Part shown: positions 23,080 to 33,100 of the stretch, in pieces
Layout: each line of letters opens with the position of its first letter
Numbering within the stretch: position 1 is the first letter of the stretch
Assembly: GCA_947495915.1 (NCBI GenBank)
Contig: CANMAW010000006.1
Location: 62,001 to 126,000, forward strand
DNA: 64,000 nucleotides
Origin: Maribacter algarum (ex Lu et al. 2025) (nom. illeg.)
Lineage (GTDB): Bacteria > Bacteroidota > Bacteroidia > Flavobacteriales > Flavobacteriaceae
Reading direction: 5' to 3'
Program-made: the position numbers and the translations under genes
The notes under the pieces: generated by a model
Seen by the model: only the letters and a program-made list of their open reading frames with translations
Told to the model about the DNA's origin: nothing
Database searches by the model: none

Positions 23080-23937
23080 ATGATTTCAAAAGAACAATTC
23101 CAAAACGAAATAGATCTTATTATAGCAAATGCCATTCGTGAAGATGTTGGCGATGGTGATCATAGTTCATTGTCGTGTATTCCAAAATCAGCGACGGGTA
23201 AGGCTAAACTTTTAGTGAAAGATAATGGTATAATAGCCGGAATTGATTTTGCCAAACAAGTTTTCGCATATGTTGATAATGAGATGAAAATAGACACTTT
23301 AATTGAAGATGGTGCTAGAGTTAAGTATGGTGATATTGCTTTTTATGTAACGGGAAGTTCGCAGAGCATTCTTAAGGCAGAACGTTTAGTACTAAATGCT
23401 ATGCAGCGTATGAGTGCTATAGCCACTAAAACAAAATCATTTGTTGATTTGTTAGAAGGTACTAATACTAAGATACTCGATACCCGAAAAACTACTCCGG
23501 GCATTCGAGCCGTTGAAAAATGGGCAGTAACTATTGGTGGTGGAGAAAACCACCGTTTTGCTTTGTACGATATGATCATGTTAAAGGATAATCATATTGA
23601 TTTTGCAGGAGGCATTACCAAAGCGATTGATAAAACAAAAGCTTACTTAGCTGAAACTAACCGTAATTTAAAAATTATAGTAGAAGCCCGCAGTTTAGAA
23701 GAAATAGAAGAGATTTTAGAGTCAGAAGGGGTTTACCGTATATTAATCGATAATTTTAATTATAAAGATACTCGAACTGCAGTTCGTTTAATTGGTAATC
23801 AATGTTTAACAGAGTCATCAGGAGGTATTAATGAGAAAACAATTCGTAATTATGCAGATTGTGGGGTGGATTATATTTCATCAGGTGCATTAACACATTC
23901 TGTTTATAATATGGATCTAAGCCTTAAAGCTGTATAA
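23080..23937 (+). CDS. nadC: Nicotinate-nucleotide pyrophosphorylase (carboxylating)
   Basis: 285 residues. It converts quinolinate and PRPP to nicotinate mononucleotide in de novo NAD synthesis. Motifs: 'EDVGDGDHSS' near the start, 'LNAMQRMSAIATKT', 'LDTRKTTPG', 'HRFALYDMIMLKDNHI' and 'ISSGALTHS'. The stop TAA is directly followed by the ATG of the BrkB-like gene, so the two are co-transcribed. Confidence 0.96.
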   Translation: MISKEQFQNEIDLIIANAIREDVGDGDHSSLSCIPKSATGKAKLLVKDNGIIAGIDFAKQVFAYVDNEMKIDTLIEDGARVKYGDIAFYVTGSSQSILKAERLVLNAMQRMSAIATKTKSFVDLLEGTNTKILDTRKTTPGIRAVEKWAVTIGGGENHRFALYDMIMLKDNHIDFAGGITKAIDKTKAYLAETNRNLKIIVEARSLEEIEEILESEGVYRILIDNFNYKDTRTAVRLIGNQCLTESSGGINEKTIRNYADCGVDYISSGALTHSVYNMDLSLKAV

Positions 23938-24909
23938 ATGTCAGCGGAAATTGAAGAGCGAATTGATAAAATTCCCATTATTAACTGGGTTGCTACTGCA
24001 TTAAAAAAAATCAAACTTCCTGGTTTTGAAGGCTTATCTGCGTATGACTTAATAGAAATGTATATCGTTGGGGTAGTAGAAGGTGCTTTATCTACAAGAG
24101 CCAGTTCGATTGCGTTCAGTTTGTTTTTAGCTCTTTTTCCTTTATTGATATTTATGGTAACCATGGTGCCATTTATTATTGATATTTTCAACCTAGAAAA
24201 TACAAATTTCGATAGTGAGTTTCCGCAGTTCTTAGAATCCTTTTTACCTACAGCCACAGGAGAATACTTTGGTGAAATATTTCAGCAAATTAAAGATCAA
24301 AAACCCCAAGGTGGATTGTTGTCTTCTGCATTTTTACTTTCTATATTTTTAATGGCAAATGGAGTGAATTCTATTTTTAGTGGTTTTGAAACTTCTTATC
24401 ATGTTAGCCTAACCCGTAATTTTTTCAAACAATATGCCTATGCTTTAATGGTAGGTTTGATACTTTCTATATTAATTGTAGTTGGTTTTGTTGCCTATAT
24501 ATATTTTCAGTTTTATGTTCTTGGGTATTTAACAGATTTTGCGGCAAGAACAGGTGGATATGTTTTAGAGGAAGGAGAAATAAGAGGTGTTCAAATTGCC
24601 AAAGTTTTGTTTTTTATGATTTTATCATACTTCATTACGGCCATTTTATACTATTTCGGAACAAGAGAAGGTAGAGAAGCGCGTTTTTTTTCTGCAGGAG
24701 CAATGATGACAGCACTTTTATTTTTGTTAACATCATATGCTTTTGGAGTTTATGTGGAAAAATTTGCGCGATATAACGAATTATATGGGGCATTAGGAGG
24801 ATTGTTAATATTAATGGTGTACATCTGGTTAAATTCGAATATCTTGCTACTTGGGTTTGAACTCAATGCATCTTTGAACAGACTTAGAAGAAATTTGAAA
24901 CGTAAATGA
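23938..24909 (+). CDS. YihY/BrkB-family membrane protein
   Basis: 323 residues with about six membrane helices. 'GALSTRASSIAFSLFLALFP' and the C-terminal 'YGALGGLLILMVYIWLNSNILLLG' match the YihY family, often mislabelled RNase BN. Function is unknown. The start abuts the nadC stop and the stop overlaps the next start (ATGA), so it sits in the middle of a tight operon. Confidence 0.9.
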   Translation: MSAEIEERIDKIPIINWVATALKKIKLPGFEGLSAYDLIEMYIVGVVEGALSTRASSIAFSLFLALFPLLIFMVTMVPFIIDIFNLENTNFDSEFPQFLESFLPTATGEYFGEIFQQIKDQKPQGGLLSSAFLLSIFLMANGVNSIFSGFETSYHVSLTRNFFKQYAYALMVGLILSILIVVGFVAYIYFQFYVLGYLTDFAARTGGYVLEEGEIRGVQIAKVLFFMILSYFITAILYYFGTREGREARFFSAGAMMTALLFLLTSYAFGVYVEKFARYNELYGALGGLLILMVYIWLNSNILLLGFELNASLNRLRRNLKRK

Positions 24910-25346
24910 AAAAGCACCTTAAATTTTTAATTATTGCAGTCATTTTTTTAGGAGTGAATACTATTGCAGCACAGAGTGTGTTTGGCAAATGGAAAACCAT
25001 TGATGATAGAACTGGAAAGCCAAAAGGTGTTATTGAAATTTACCAAAAGAACGGAATGATGTTTGGTAAAGTAGTTTCTATCTTAGAAAAAGGTAAAGAA
25101 AATGCTTTATGTGTTAAATGTGACGGAGAATTAAAAGATCAGCCAGTAATAGGCATGACTATAATAAAAAATGGTAAAAAGAATGAAGATGGAGAATGGA
25201 AAGGGAAAACGCTTTTTGATCCTGAACAGGCCATGACCTTTCGATTTAAAATATGGCTGAATCCTGATAATTCAGACGAACTTAAAGTACGTGGCTATTT
25301 AGCGTTTATCTACCGAACCCAAACTTGGGTTCGCCATGAAGGGTAG
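24906..25346 (+). CDS. DUF2147 domain protein, exported
   Basis: 146 residues with a signal peptide ending near IAAQ. The mature part follows DUF2147: 'SVFGKWKTIDDRTGKPKGVIEI', 'CDGELKDQPVIGM', 'FDPEQAMTFRFKIWL' and 'LKVRGYL'. The family is a small lipocalin-like beta fold with no established function. It overlaps the YihY gene by 4 bases and precedes priA by 15 bases. Confidence 0.87.
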   Translation: MKKHLKFLIIAVIFLGVNTIAAQSVFGKWKTIDDRTGKPKGVIEIYQKNGMMFGKVVSILEKGKENALCVKCDGELKDQPVIGMTIIKNGKKNEDGEWKGKTLFDPEQAMTFRFKIWLNPDNSDELKVRGYLAFIYRTQTWVRHEG

Positions 25347-25361
25347 TAAACAATCAGAACT

Positions 25362-27815
25362 ATGCAAAAGTTCATCAATGTTATTCTTCCAATTCCCTTA
25401 GAGAAACTATTTACTTATAGTGTATCTAATGAAGAAGCTAATTTTTTAAAACCAGGCATGCGAGTAGCTGTGCCTTTTGGTAGAAGTAAGCTGTACACTG
25501 GGTTAGTGCATGAGGTGCACGATGTTTCTCCACAAGTATATGAAGCAAAAGAAATTCATCAAATTTTAGATGAGACACCAATAGTCAATCATTGGCAATT
25601 AAAACATTGGCAATGGATTGCTGATTATTACATGTGTACGGTTGGAGAAGTTTTTCGCAGTGCGGTACCAAGTGCTTTTTTGTTGGAAAGTGAAACTCTT
25701 ATTCTTCGAAATGAACATGCAGACATCGATGAAAACTCTTTAATTGATGATGAGTTTTTAATCTTTGAAGCATTGCAGCACCAGTCCGTTTTGAAAGTAC
25801 ATGAAGCAGCGGCAATTGTTGATCGAAAACATGTGCTTCCTATTTTACATCGGTTGTTAGATAAGAATGTTATTTTACTAAAGGAGGAAATATATGAACA
25901 ATACAAACCGAAATTGGTTCGCTTTGTAAAATTAGATGCAGTATATCAATCCGAAGAAAATCTTGAAAAACTTTTAGAATCTCTAACTAGAGCTCCCAAA
26001 CAAAGTCAGGTTATTTTATCTCTTTTTCAATTGGAAGCCACCCACAAAAAGCCAATTAAAGTTACCGAGTTAGAAAGTGTTAGTGGTTCCTCAAAAGCAG
26101 TAATTAAAGCTTTGATTGATAAAGGTATTTTAGAAGAATACTACATTCAAAAAGATCGCGTGCAGTATGACGGTACTGATGTGGCTGATTTGAAAACTTT
26201 AAATGAATATCAAGAGGCTGCTTTTCAAGATATAAAAGAATCATTCAAAGCGCATAAAACGACATTGCTTCAGGGGGTAACTTCTTCTGGCAAAACAGAA
26301 GTGTATGTCAAATTAATCGAAGATTGTATTTCAGAAGGAAAACAAGCTTTGTATTTGCTTCCGGAAATTGCCTTAACTACTCAGTTGATTGGCCGATTGC
26401 AAGAATATTTTGGCGAAAAGGTATCAGTGTATCATTCTAAATACAACGTACAAGAACGGGTCGAAGTATGGAATAATGTAGTTGCAAATAAACGCAAGGC
26501 ACAAATTGTTATTGGGGCAAGGTCTTCTTTGTTTTTGCCGTTCTCGAACTTAGGGTTAATTATTGTTGATGAAGAACATGAAAGTTCTTTCAAACAGTTT
26601 GATCCGGCACCAAGATATCATGCTCGTGATGCAGCAATTGTGTTAGCTCGGCTGCATAATTCTCAAATTCTCTTGGGGTCAGCAACCCCGAGTATTGAAA
26701 CTTTTAATAATGCTCGAACAGGCAAATACGGTTATGCTAAAATCACCAGACGATACGGTAATGTTCTAATGCCTGATATTGAATTGGTTGATATTAAAGA
26801 ACAATCGCGAAAAAGGCGAATGAAAGGTCATTTTTCTGAACGCCTAATAGTAGAAATTACAGAAACCTTAGAACAGGGTGAACAAGTTATTTTATTTCAA
26901 AATCGTAGGGGTTATGCTCCCATTTTAGAGTGTACAACTTGTGGGCATACACCACAATGTCCGAATTGTGATGTTAGTTTAACCTACCATCAATATAAGA
27001 AACAATTACGTTGTCATTACTGTAGTTATCATATTCCACTTCAAGAAACATGTCAGGCTTGTGGAAGTACGACCTTAGATACCAAGGGCTTTGGAACAGA
27101 GCAGGTAGAAAAAGAACTACATGAATTATTTCCTGATGCCAAGGTGGGCCGAATGGATTTAGATACCACTCGGGGTAAACATGGTTATGAGCGAATTATT
27201 ACGGCTTTTGAACAACAAGAAATAGATGTTCTTGTGGGAACTCAAATGCTGACAAAGGGATTAGATTTTAGAAATGTCAACTTGGTAGGAATTATGAATG
27301 CCGATTCTTTACTTAATTTTCCTGATTACAGAGCCCATGAACGAAGCTATCAATTGTTGACTCAGGTAGCTGGAAGGGCAGGGCGTACGCAAAAAAGAGG
27401 AAAAGTGATTATTCAAAGTTACAATCCGTATCATCAAATTTTAAAGCAGGTTTCTACTAATGATTATGATGAAATGTTTAAAGAGCAATTGTATGAGCGT
27501 GAACAGTTTAAATACCCTCCGGCCAATCGTATCATAAAGATAACTTTCAAGCACAAGGAGTATAATAAGGTAAATGAAGCCGCAGAATGGTTTGCCAAAG
27601 GTTTGAGAAATGCCTTTGGCGAAAATGTTCTAGGACCCGAATTTCCACCTGTGGCTAGAATTCGAAACCAGTATCTAAAACATGTTTTGGTGAAAATTGA
27701 TTTAAAAAGTTCTTTAAAAAATACCAAAAGTAATATTAAGCGAATTGAAAGATCATTTAATGCTAGTGCCTTTTATAGAAGTGTTCGAGTAATATATAAT
27801 GTTGATCATATATAA
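25362..27815 (+). CDS. priA: Primosomal protein N' (replication restart helicase)
   Basis: 817 residues. The N-terminal DNA-binding part (VILPIPLEKLFTYSV) precedes a superfamily 2 helicase with Walker A GVTSSGKTE (~302-310) and Walker B IIVDEEHE. A zinc region carries four Cys pairs ('CTTCGHTPQCPNCD', 'CHYCSYH', 'CQACGS'), then 'VGTQMLTKGLDF' and 'QVAGRAGR'. It reloads the replisome at stalled forks. It is the last gene of the nadC cluster, and it converges with the LytTR gene. Confidence 0.96.
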   Translation: MQKFINVILPIPLEKLFTYSVSNEEANFLKPGMRVAVPFGRSKLYTGLVHEVHDVSPQVYEAKEIHQILDETPIVNHWQLKHWQWIADYYMCTVGEVFRSAVPSAFLLESETLILRNEHADIDENSLIDDEFLIFEALQHQSVLKVHEAAAIVDRKHVLPILHRLLDKNVILLKEEIYEQYKPKLVRFVKLDAVYQSEENLEKLLESLTRAPKQSQVILSLFQLEATHKKPIKVTELESVSGSSKAVIKALIDKGILEEYYIQKDRVQYDGTDVADLKTLNEYQEAAFQDIKESFKAHKTTLLQGVTSSGKTEVYVKLIEDCISEGKQALYLLPEIALTTQLIGRLQEYFGEKVSVYHSKYNVQERVEVWNNVVANKRKAQIVIGARSSLFLPFSNLGLIIVDEEHESSFKQFDPAPRYHARDAAIVLARLHNSQILLGSATPSIETFNNARTGKYGYAKITRRYGNVLMPDIELVDIKEQSRKRRMKGHFSERLIVEITETLEQGEQVILFQNRRGYAPILECTTCGHTPQCPNCDVSLTYHQYKKQLRCHYCSYHIPLQETCQACGSTTLDTKGFGTEQVEKELHELFPDAKVGRMDLDTTRGKHGYERIITAFEQQEIDVLVGTQMLTKGLDFRNVNLVGIMNADSLLNFPDYRAHERSYQLLTQVAGRAGRTQKRGKVIIQSYNPYHQILKQVSTNDYDEMFKEQLYEREQFKYPPANRIIKITFKHKEYNKVNEAAEWFAKGLRNAFGENVLGPEFPPVARIRNQYLKHVLVKIDLKSSLKNTKSNIKRIERSFNASAFYRSVRVIYNVDHI

Positions 27816-27876
27816 AATAGTCTAGGCTTTGGTGATAAAAAACTAAATTGTCTTTTTAAGAAGTGTGTTAAAAAAA

Positions 27877-27914
27877 AAGAAACCGACAATCAAATGATTA
27901 TCGGTTTTCTTTTA
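27877..27914. terminator. Terminator between priA and the LytTR regulator
   Basis: Stem AAACCGACAATC / GATTATCGGTTT has an AAAT loop and a T/A run on each side. The single non-Watson-Crick pair is G-U in the minus-strand RNA but A-C in the plus-strand RNA, so it fits the LytTR transcript slightly better. Confidence 0.82.
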
Positions 27915-27937
27915 TGAAATTATATGTTGTGTGAAAT

Positions 27938-28630
27938 TTAGACGTTGCTTAACGCTTCGGCTAATTCGGTCTTTTTATTTCTACTCAATGGAATTGATCT
28001 TCCACTAACTTCAACATTTTTACTGTTAAATTTCTCAACCTTTTCAAGGTTCACAATGTAGGACTTGTGAATTCTTAAAAACTTGTCTTCCGGCAATTGC
28101 TTTTCGAAAGATTTCATTGTTGATAAAATTACGATATTCGCTTCGTCGGTAACCAATTTTATGTAGTCACCAAGTGCTTCTATCCATTTAATATCATTTA
28201 AAATAACTTTTCTTTTCTTCAGATTACTTTTAACAAAGATGTGCTCTTCGTCTTCATGTACTCTGTTTGCTTGCTCATATTTTGCTACGGCGCGTCTAAC
28301 AGAAGCATCAAAACGAGCCATCGTTATTGGCTTGTGAAGGTAATCTGTCACATCATAGTCAAAAGCTTTTAAAGCATAATCAGGTTTTCCGGTAATCAAA
28401 ATTACCTGAGGACTGTTTTCTAAAGACTCGAGTAGGTCGAATCCTGTAATAATTGGCATTTCAACATCTAAAAAGATTAAATCAATCTCGTTGTTTTTAA
28501 TACCATTCTTCGCCTCAATTGCGTTGCTGTATTCGGCCACCATTGCTAAATTCGGATGGTTGTTGACCAATTTGGCCACCGCCATACGCTGCATCGATGA
28601 ATCGTCTACGATAATACTACGTAATTTCAT
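27938..28630 (-). CDS. LytTR-family response regulator
   Basis: 230 residues. The receiver domain (1-~120) has the acidic pair Asp9/Asp10, phospho-acceptor Asp55 (LIFLDVEMP), Thr in LITGK and Lys in LHKP. The LytTR DNA-binding domain covers ~130-228 ('IFVKSNLKKRKVILNDIKWIEALGDY' and 'FLRIHKSYIVN'). It is a transcription regulator whose partner histidine kinase, normally adjacent, is absent here. Confidence 0.93.
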   Translation of the reverse strand: MKLRSIIVDDSSMQRMAVAKLVNNHPNLAMVAEYSNAIEAKNGIKNNEIDLIFLDVEMPIITGFDLLESLENSPQVILITGKPDYALKAFDYDVTDYLHKPITMARFDASVRRAVAKYEQANRVHEDEEHIFVKSNLKKRKVILNDIKWIEALGDYIKLVTDEANIVILSTMKSFEKQLPEDKFLRIHKSYIVNLEKVEKFNSKNVEVSGRSIPLSRNKKTELAEALSNV

Positions 28631-28809
28631 AAATGGGTTGATTTGTGGGGTTAAATCATCGACAAATTACTGAAAAAACCAGATGTGCTGCAACAAAAGT
28701 TGTTCACATTGCTTGTTAATCTGTGTAAATTGTAAATGACCATAGGTTAAGATTTGGGTTCGGTTCAATATTATTGATTCCTTACTATAACGAAGATTTT
28801 TCTGTTTTC

Positions 28810-28840
28810 TTGTGGCATGTAGTAAATATTCTTATTTTTG
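28810..28840 (+). promoter_or_regulatory. Promoter of the rpsF-rpsR-rplI operon
   Basis: -33 TTG (28810-28812) and -7 TATTTTTG (28833-28840) are 20 bp apart, matching the Bacteroidota housekeeping promoter. The predicted leader before rpsF is about 18 bases. Confidence 0.7.
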
Positions 28841-28862
28841 CACTCCTTAAAACAAATATAAT

Positions 28863-29204
28863 ATGAATCATTACGAAACTGTTTTCATTTTGAATCCCGT
28901 TCTATCTGAAACTCAGATAGAGGAAACAGTTAAGAAATTTGAAGATTTCTTAATTAAGAATGGTGCCAAAATGGTAGCCAAAGAAAATTGGGGGCTAAAA
29001 AAATTAGCCTATGCCATACAACACAAGAAGAGTGGTTTTTACCACTTGTTCGAATTTACCGGTTCTGGTGAAATTCTAACTCCTTATGAGCAAGAGTTTG
29101 CTAGAGACGAACGTGTAATGCGTTTTTTAACGGTAAAACTTGATAAACATGCAATTGCATGGGCAGAAAAAAGAAGAACAAGATTAAAAACATCTAAAGC
29201 GTAA
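28863..29204 (+). CDS. rpsF: 30S ribosomal protein S6
   Basis: 113 residues. 'MNHYETVFILNPVLSE', 'ENWGLKKLAYAIQHKKSGFYHLFEF' and 'DERVMRFLTVKLDKHA' are S6 hallmarks. It binds S18 and 16S rRNA in the 30S platform. It is the first gene of the classic S6-S18-L9 cluster; the usual ssb gene between them is missing, as in other Bacteroidota. Confidence 0.97.
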   Translation: MNHYETVFILNPVLSETQIEETVKKFEDFLIKNGAKMVAKENWGLKKLAYAIQHKKSGFYHLFEFTGSGEILTPYEQEFARDERVMRFLTVKLDKHAIAWAEKRRTRLKTSKA

Positions 29205-29209
29205 GTACT

Positions 29210-29506
29210 ATGGCATCAATAGAACAACAAGCAAAAGGCAAAAAAGATGGAGAGATCAGGTATCTAACTCCATTAAACATCGAAACCAACTCCAAAAAGA
29301 AATATTGTCGTTTCAAGAAAAACGGTATCAAGTATATTGATTATAAAGATGCTGATTTCTTAATGATGTTGGTAAATGATCAAGGTAAATTGTTACCTAG
29401 AAGATTAACAGGAACTTCTCTGAAGTACCAAAGAAAAGTGGCGCAAGCGGTTAAACGTGCTCGTCATATTGCATTAATGCCTTACGTAGGTGATTTATTA
29501 AAATAA
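29210..29506 (+). CDS. rpsR: 30S ribosomal protein S18
   Basis: 98 residues. 'KKKYCRFKKNGIKYIDYKDADFL' and 'LPRRLTGTSLKYQRKVAQAVKRARHIALMP' are the S18 core, including the rRNA-binding 'R.tG....Q......IKRAR' helix. It starts 5 bases after rpsF and is co-transcribed with it. Confidence 0.97.
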   Translation: MASIEQQAKGKKDGEIRYLTPLNIETNSKKKYCRFKKNGIKYIDYKDADFLMMLVNDQGKLLPRRLTGTSLKYQRKVAQAVKRARHIALMPYVGDLLK

Positions 29507-29518
29507 AATAGACGAACC

Positions 29519-29971
29519 ATGGAACTTATATTAAAAGCGGACGTTGAAAACCTAGGGTTTAAAGACGATTTGGTTAACGTTAAGAATGGCTACGGAAGAA
29601 ATTTTCTTATTCCACAAGGCCTAGCATCAATGGCTACCCCTTCGGCAAAGAAAGTTTTAGCTGAAAACTTAAAGCAAAAGGCGCATAAAGAGAAAAAGAT
29701 AGTTGATGCTGCGAATAAAACTGCAGAGGCTCTTAAAAGTCTTGAAGTAAAAATTACAGCAAAAACTGGTGCTGGTGATAAATTATTCGGTTCTGTTACT
29801 ACTATTGATTTGGCAGCTGCCTTAGCAAAAGATGGTCACGAAATTGATAAGAAATATATCAGCATAAATGGAGGTACAGTTAAAAGAACTGGTACTGCAA
29901 ATGCACAAATACGTTTGCATAGAGATGTAATCGTAGAATTTCCTTTTGAAGTAGTTGCTGAGAACAAGTAG
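29519..29971 (+). CDS. rplI: 50S ribosomal protein L9
   Basis: 150 residues. The N-terminal domain 'MELILKADVENLGFKDDLVNVKNGYGRNFLIP' leads into a long connecting helix rich in Lys/Ala/Glu (~45-75), then the C-terminal domain. L9 sits at the base of the L1 stalk and spaces translating ribosomes. It is the last gene of the operon and is followed by a clear terminator. Confidence 0.97.
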   Translation: MELILKADVENLGFKDDLVNVKNGYGRNFLIPQGLASMATPSAKKVLAENLKQKAHKEKKIVDAANKTAEALKSLEVKITAKTGAGDKLFGSVTTIDLAAALAKDGHEIDKKYISINGGTVKRTGTANAQIRLHRDVIVEFPFEVVAENK

Positions 29972-29988
29972 TAGCTACTAAAATTACT

Positions 29989-30030
29989 AAAAGCCGTTTC
30001 TGCCAAATGTGTAGTAAACGGCTTTTTTTT
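29989..30030 (+). terminator. Terminator of the rpsF-rpsR-rplI operon
   Basis: Stem AAAAGCCGTTT / AAACGGCTTTT with a 16-base loop and a run of nine T. Confidence 0.88.
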
Positions 30031-30046
30031 TGACTAAAATCATAGA

Positions 30047-30109
30047 TTTAACCCCTGTTAAATACGTATTAATAAATTCTTAAAATCTTTCAAAAGTTAT
30101 GCGCGCATA
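30047..30109. promoter_or_regulatory. Cluster of three dyads upstream of the Oar-like receptor gene
   Basis: TTTAAC-CCCT-GTTAAA (30047-30062), AATACGTATT (30061-30070) and TATGCGCGCATA (30098-30109) are perfect inverted repeats. The last is GC-rich in an AT-rich spacer and is flanked by AAAAGT/ACTTTT, extending the symmetry. They lie 65-128 bases before the start codon, suitable for operators. No TAnnTTTG box is obvious. Confidence 0.45.
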
Positions 30110-30174
30110 GCACTTTTTTATCAGTAAATTGCGACGTTTAAAAAAACGAACTCAAAACTCAAGGAACACGTATT

Positions 30175-33100
30175 ATGAAAAAAAATCTATTGTTAGTAGT
30201 TGCGCTTTTGATCGGAGCCGTTTCTACTTATGCCCAGGTTACTACCTCAAATATTAGAGGTGCAGTAACTGATGATCAAAATGAACCATTATTAGGGGCA
30301 AATGTTGTCGCTATTCACACACCTACAGGTACAAAATATGGCGCCATAACAAATGAAGATGGTCGATTTAATCTATTGAATCTTCGAGTGGGTGGCCCAT
30401 ATGAAGTAACTGTTTCCTATATCGGATTTAAAGAACAAAAGCAAAATGATGTTTTTCTTTCTTTAGGAAAAACCTTCAATTTAAATGTTAGCCTGCTTAC
30501 CGAAAGCCAAGCGCTAGATGAAGTTGTAGTTGTTTCTGATCGAGGAGGTACATTTGGTAGTGATCGAACAGGGTCAGAAACCAGTGTTGGTAGAAGAGAA
30601 TTAACAAGATTACCTACAATTTCTAGATCTCAAAGTGATTTTACCAGACTAGAACCTTCTTCAAGTAGTAATGGTTCTTTCGGAGGGAGAAATGATCAAT
30701 ACAATAACTTTTCTTTAGATGGAGCTATTTTTAATAACCCCTTTGGTTTAGATGCTGCAACACCAGGTGGGCAAACAAGTTCACAACCCGTTTCACTTGA
30801 TGCCATCGATCAGATTCAAGTTTCGAATGCACCCTATGATGTAACGCAGTCGGGTTTTACCGGTGCGTCTGTTAATGCGGTTACTAAAAGTGGTACAAAT
30901 GAATTTTCAGGTACCGTTTACGGTTTTTTTAGAAATGATGATTTAACTGGTGGTAAGATTAATGGAGATGACATTTTTAAAACTGGATTAGAGCAAACTC
31001 AATACGGATTAAGTATTGGTGGACCTATTATAAAAGACAAACTATTCTTTTTCGTAAACTTTGAAAAAGATGATTTAACAGAATTGGGTACGAATGGTTT
31101 TGTACCTAATAGAGGTACAGGCGCGGCGAATGAAAGTAGAGTTTCTGCTACTGATTTTGCTTTGGTTGACAATTTATTACGACAAGTAGTGATAGGTCAA
31201 GATGCTCAGGGTAATGACTTATTTTACAATCCAGGTGCGTACGAAGGGTTTAATTTCGATCAAGAATCAACAAAAGGAATTTTTAAAATAGATTGGAATA
31301 TTAATGATAAAAACAGGCTTGCGCTTATTTACAATTTTCTAAATTCTACAAAAGGAAAACCGGCACACCCATCGGCATTAGGTTTTCGTGGTCCGAACAC
31401 TTCTGTATTACAATTTCAAAACTCAGGTTATGAAATAAACAATAATATCAATTCGGTACAGATTGAATTAAACTCAACACTTCAAGATAATATTACCAAC
31501 AAACTACAGGTAGGTTACACTCATTTTGATGATTTTAGAACACCGTTTTCAACTCCTGCTCCAACACTAACGATTTTAGATGCTACGGGTAGTTCAAATT
31601 ATATTATTGCTGGTCATGAACCGTTTTCTATCAACAACCGTTTAGATCAAAAAGTTCTACAGATCACTGATAATATGAATATTTTTAAAGGAAACCATAC
31701 GTATACAATTGGCTTTTCTTTTGAGAAATTTCAATTCGATAATTCTTTTAACTTGGGTGCATATGGTGCACAAGGTGTATTTTTTCCAACAACAACAATT
31801 ACTGATTTTCCTGATTTTGCTAGTTCTGGTCAACTGCAAGGTGCTTTTGATGCAGCTATTGCTTCAAGTAATAGTTTAGAAGCAAATGGAACAGGCAACC
31901 CAGGCGGTTGGTCATTAGCTGAAACTAATGTTGGTCAGATGTCATTTTATATTCAAGATGAATGGAATGCTACTGATGATTTTAAACTTACCTATGGTGT
32001 GCGTTTTGATCGCCCTCTTTATTTTGATACGAAACAGAAAATAGCTGAGAATATTGAACGTAAAGGTGGAGATATGGGTACTTATATTCCATCTATCGAA
32101 TATTTTAATCCTGATACTGACGAACCTATTTTGTTAGATTCAGAGCAATTACCATCTACAAAATGGCTAGTTTCTCCAAGGGTTGGATTTAATTGGGATG
32201 TTAAAGGAGATAATAGTTTACAATTACGTGGAGGATCAGGTTTGTTTACCGGTCGTTTTCCTTTTGTTTGGCTAGGAAACCAAGTACAAGGAGTTGACTT
32301 CTTCTTTTACCAATTGGTTGATCCAGAATATCAATGGCCACAAGTTTGGCGAACTAACCTTGGGTTAGACAAAAAACTTAAAAATGGAGTGATCTTAACA
32401 GCTGATGTTTCTTATTCTGAAGACCTTAATGCTGCTCATGTGCAAAACTGGGGATTGAATTCACCCAGTGCCACTTTAAGTGGAATAGATAACAGACCTG
32501 TTTATACTAATGACGACAAGTCTCAAATATTTGGTGGGCCTACAAATGCTTATGTCTTTACTAACTCTGATCAAGGTCGTGTTTTTAATGCATCTTTGAA
32601 GGCTCAAAAAACTTGGGATAATGGATTATACGGTATGTTGGCATATAACTACCTGAATTCAAAAGAAGTAAACTCTATTGAAGCTGAAATTACAGGTGAT
32701 GCTTTTGCAGGAAATGCAGTTGTTGGCGATGCAAATGCTGATGTGCTTTCATTCTCAAAATATGGTGACACGCATCGTTTTATCGGTGTAGTTTCTAAAG
32801 CATTTAAAACTGGTACTACGGTTTCTACTTTCTTTGAGTATGCTCAAGGTGGTCGATTTAATTACATTTATGGAGGAGATATTAATAATGATGGGTCTAG
32901 TATCAATGACCTTTTATATATACCAACTGCTAGTGAAGTAGGTCAAATGAATTTTAGTGGGGCTGGACAAGCAGAAGCATTTGAAACTTTTATTCAGCAA
33001 GATGATTATTTAAGTGAAAGAAGAGGGGAGTATGCAGAAAGATATGGTGCAGTTGCTCCGTGGAGAAGTAGTTGGGATGTTAAAGTTCTTCAAGATATTA

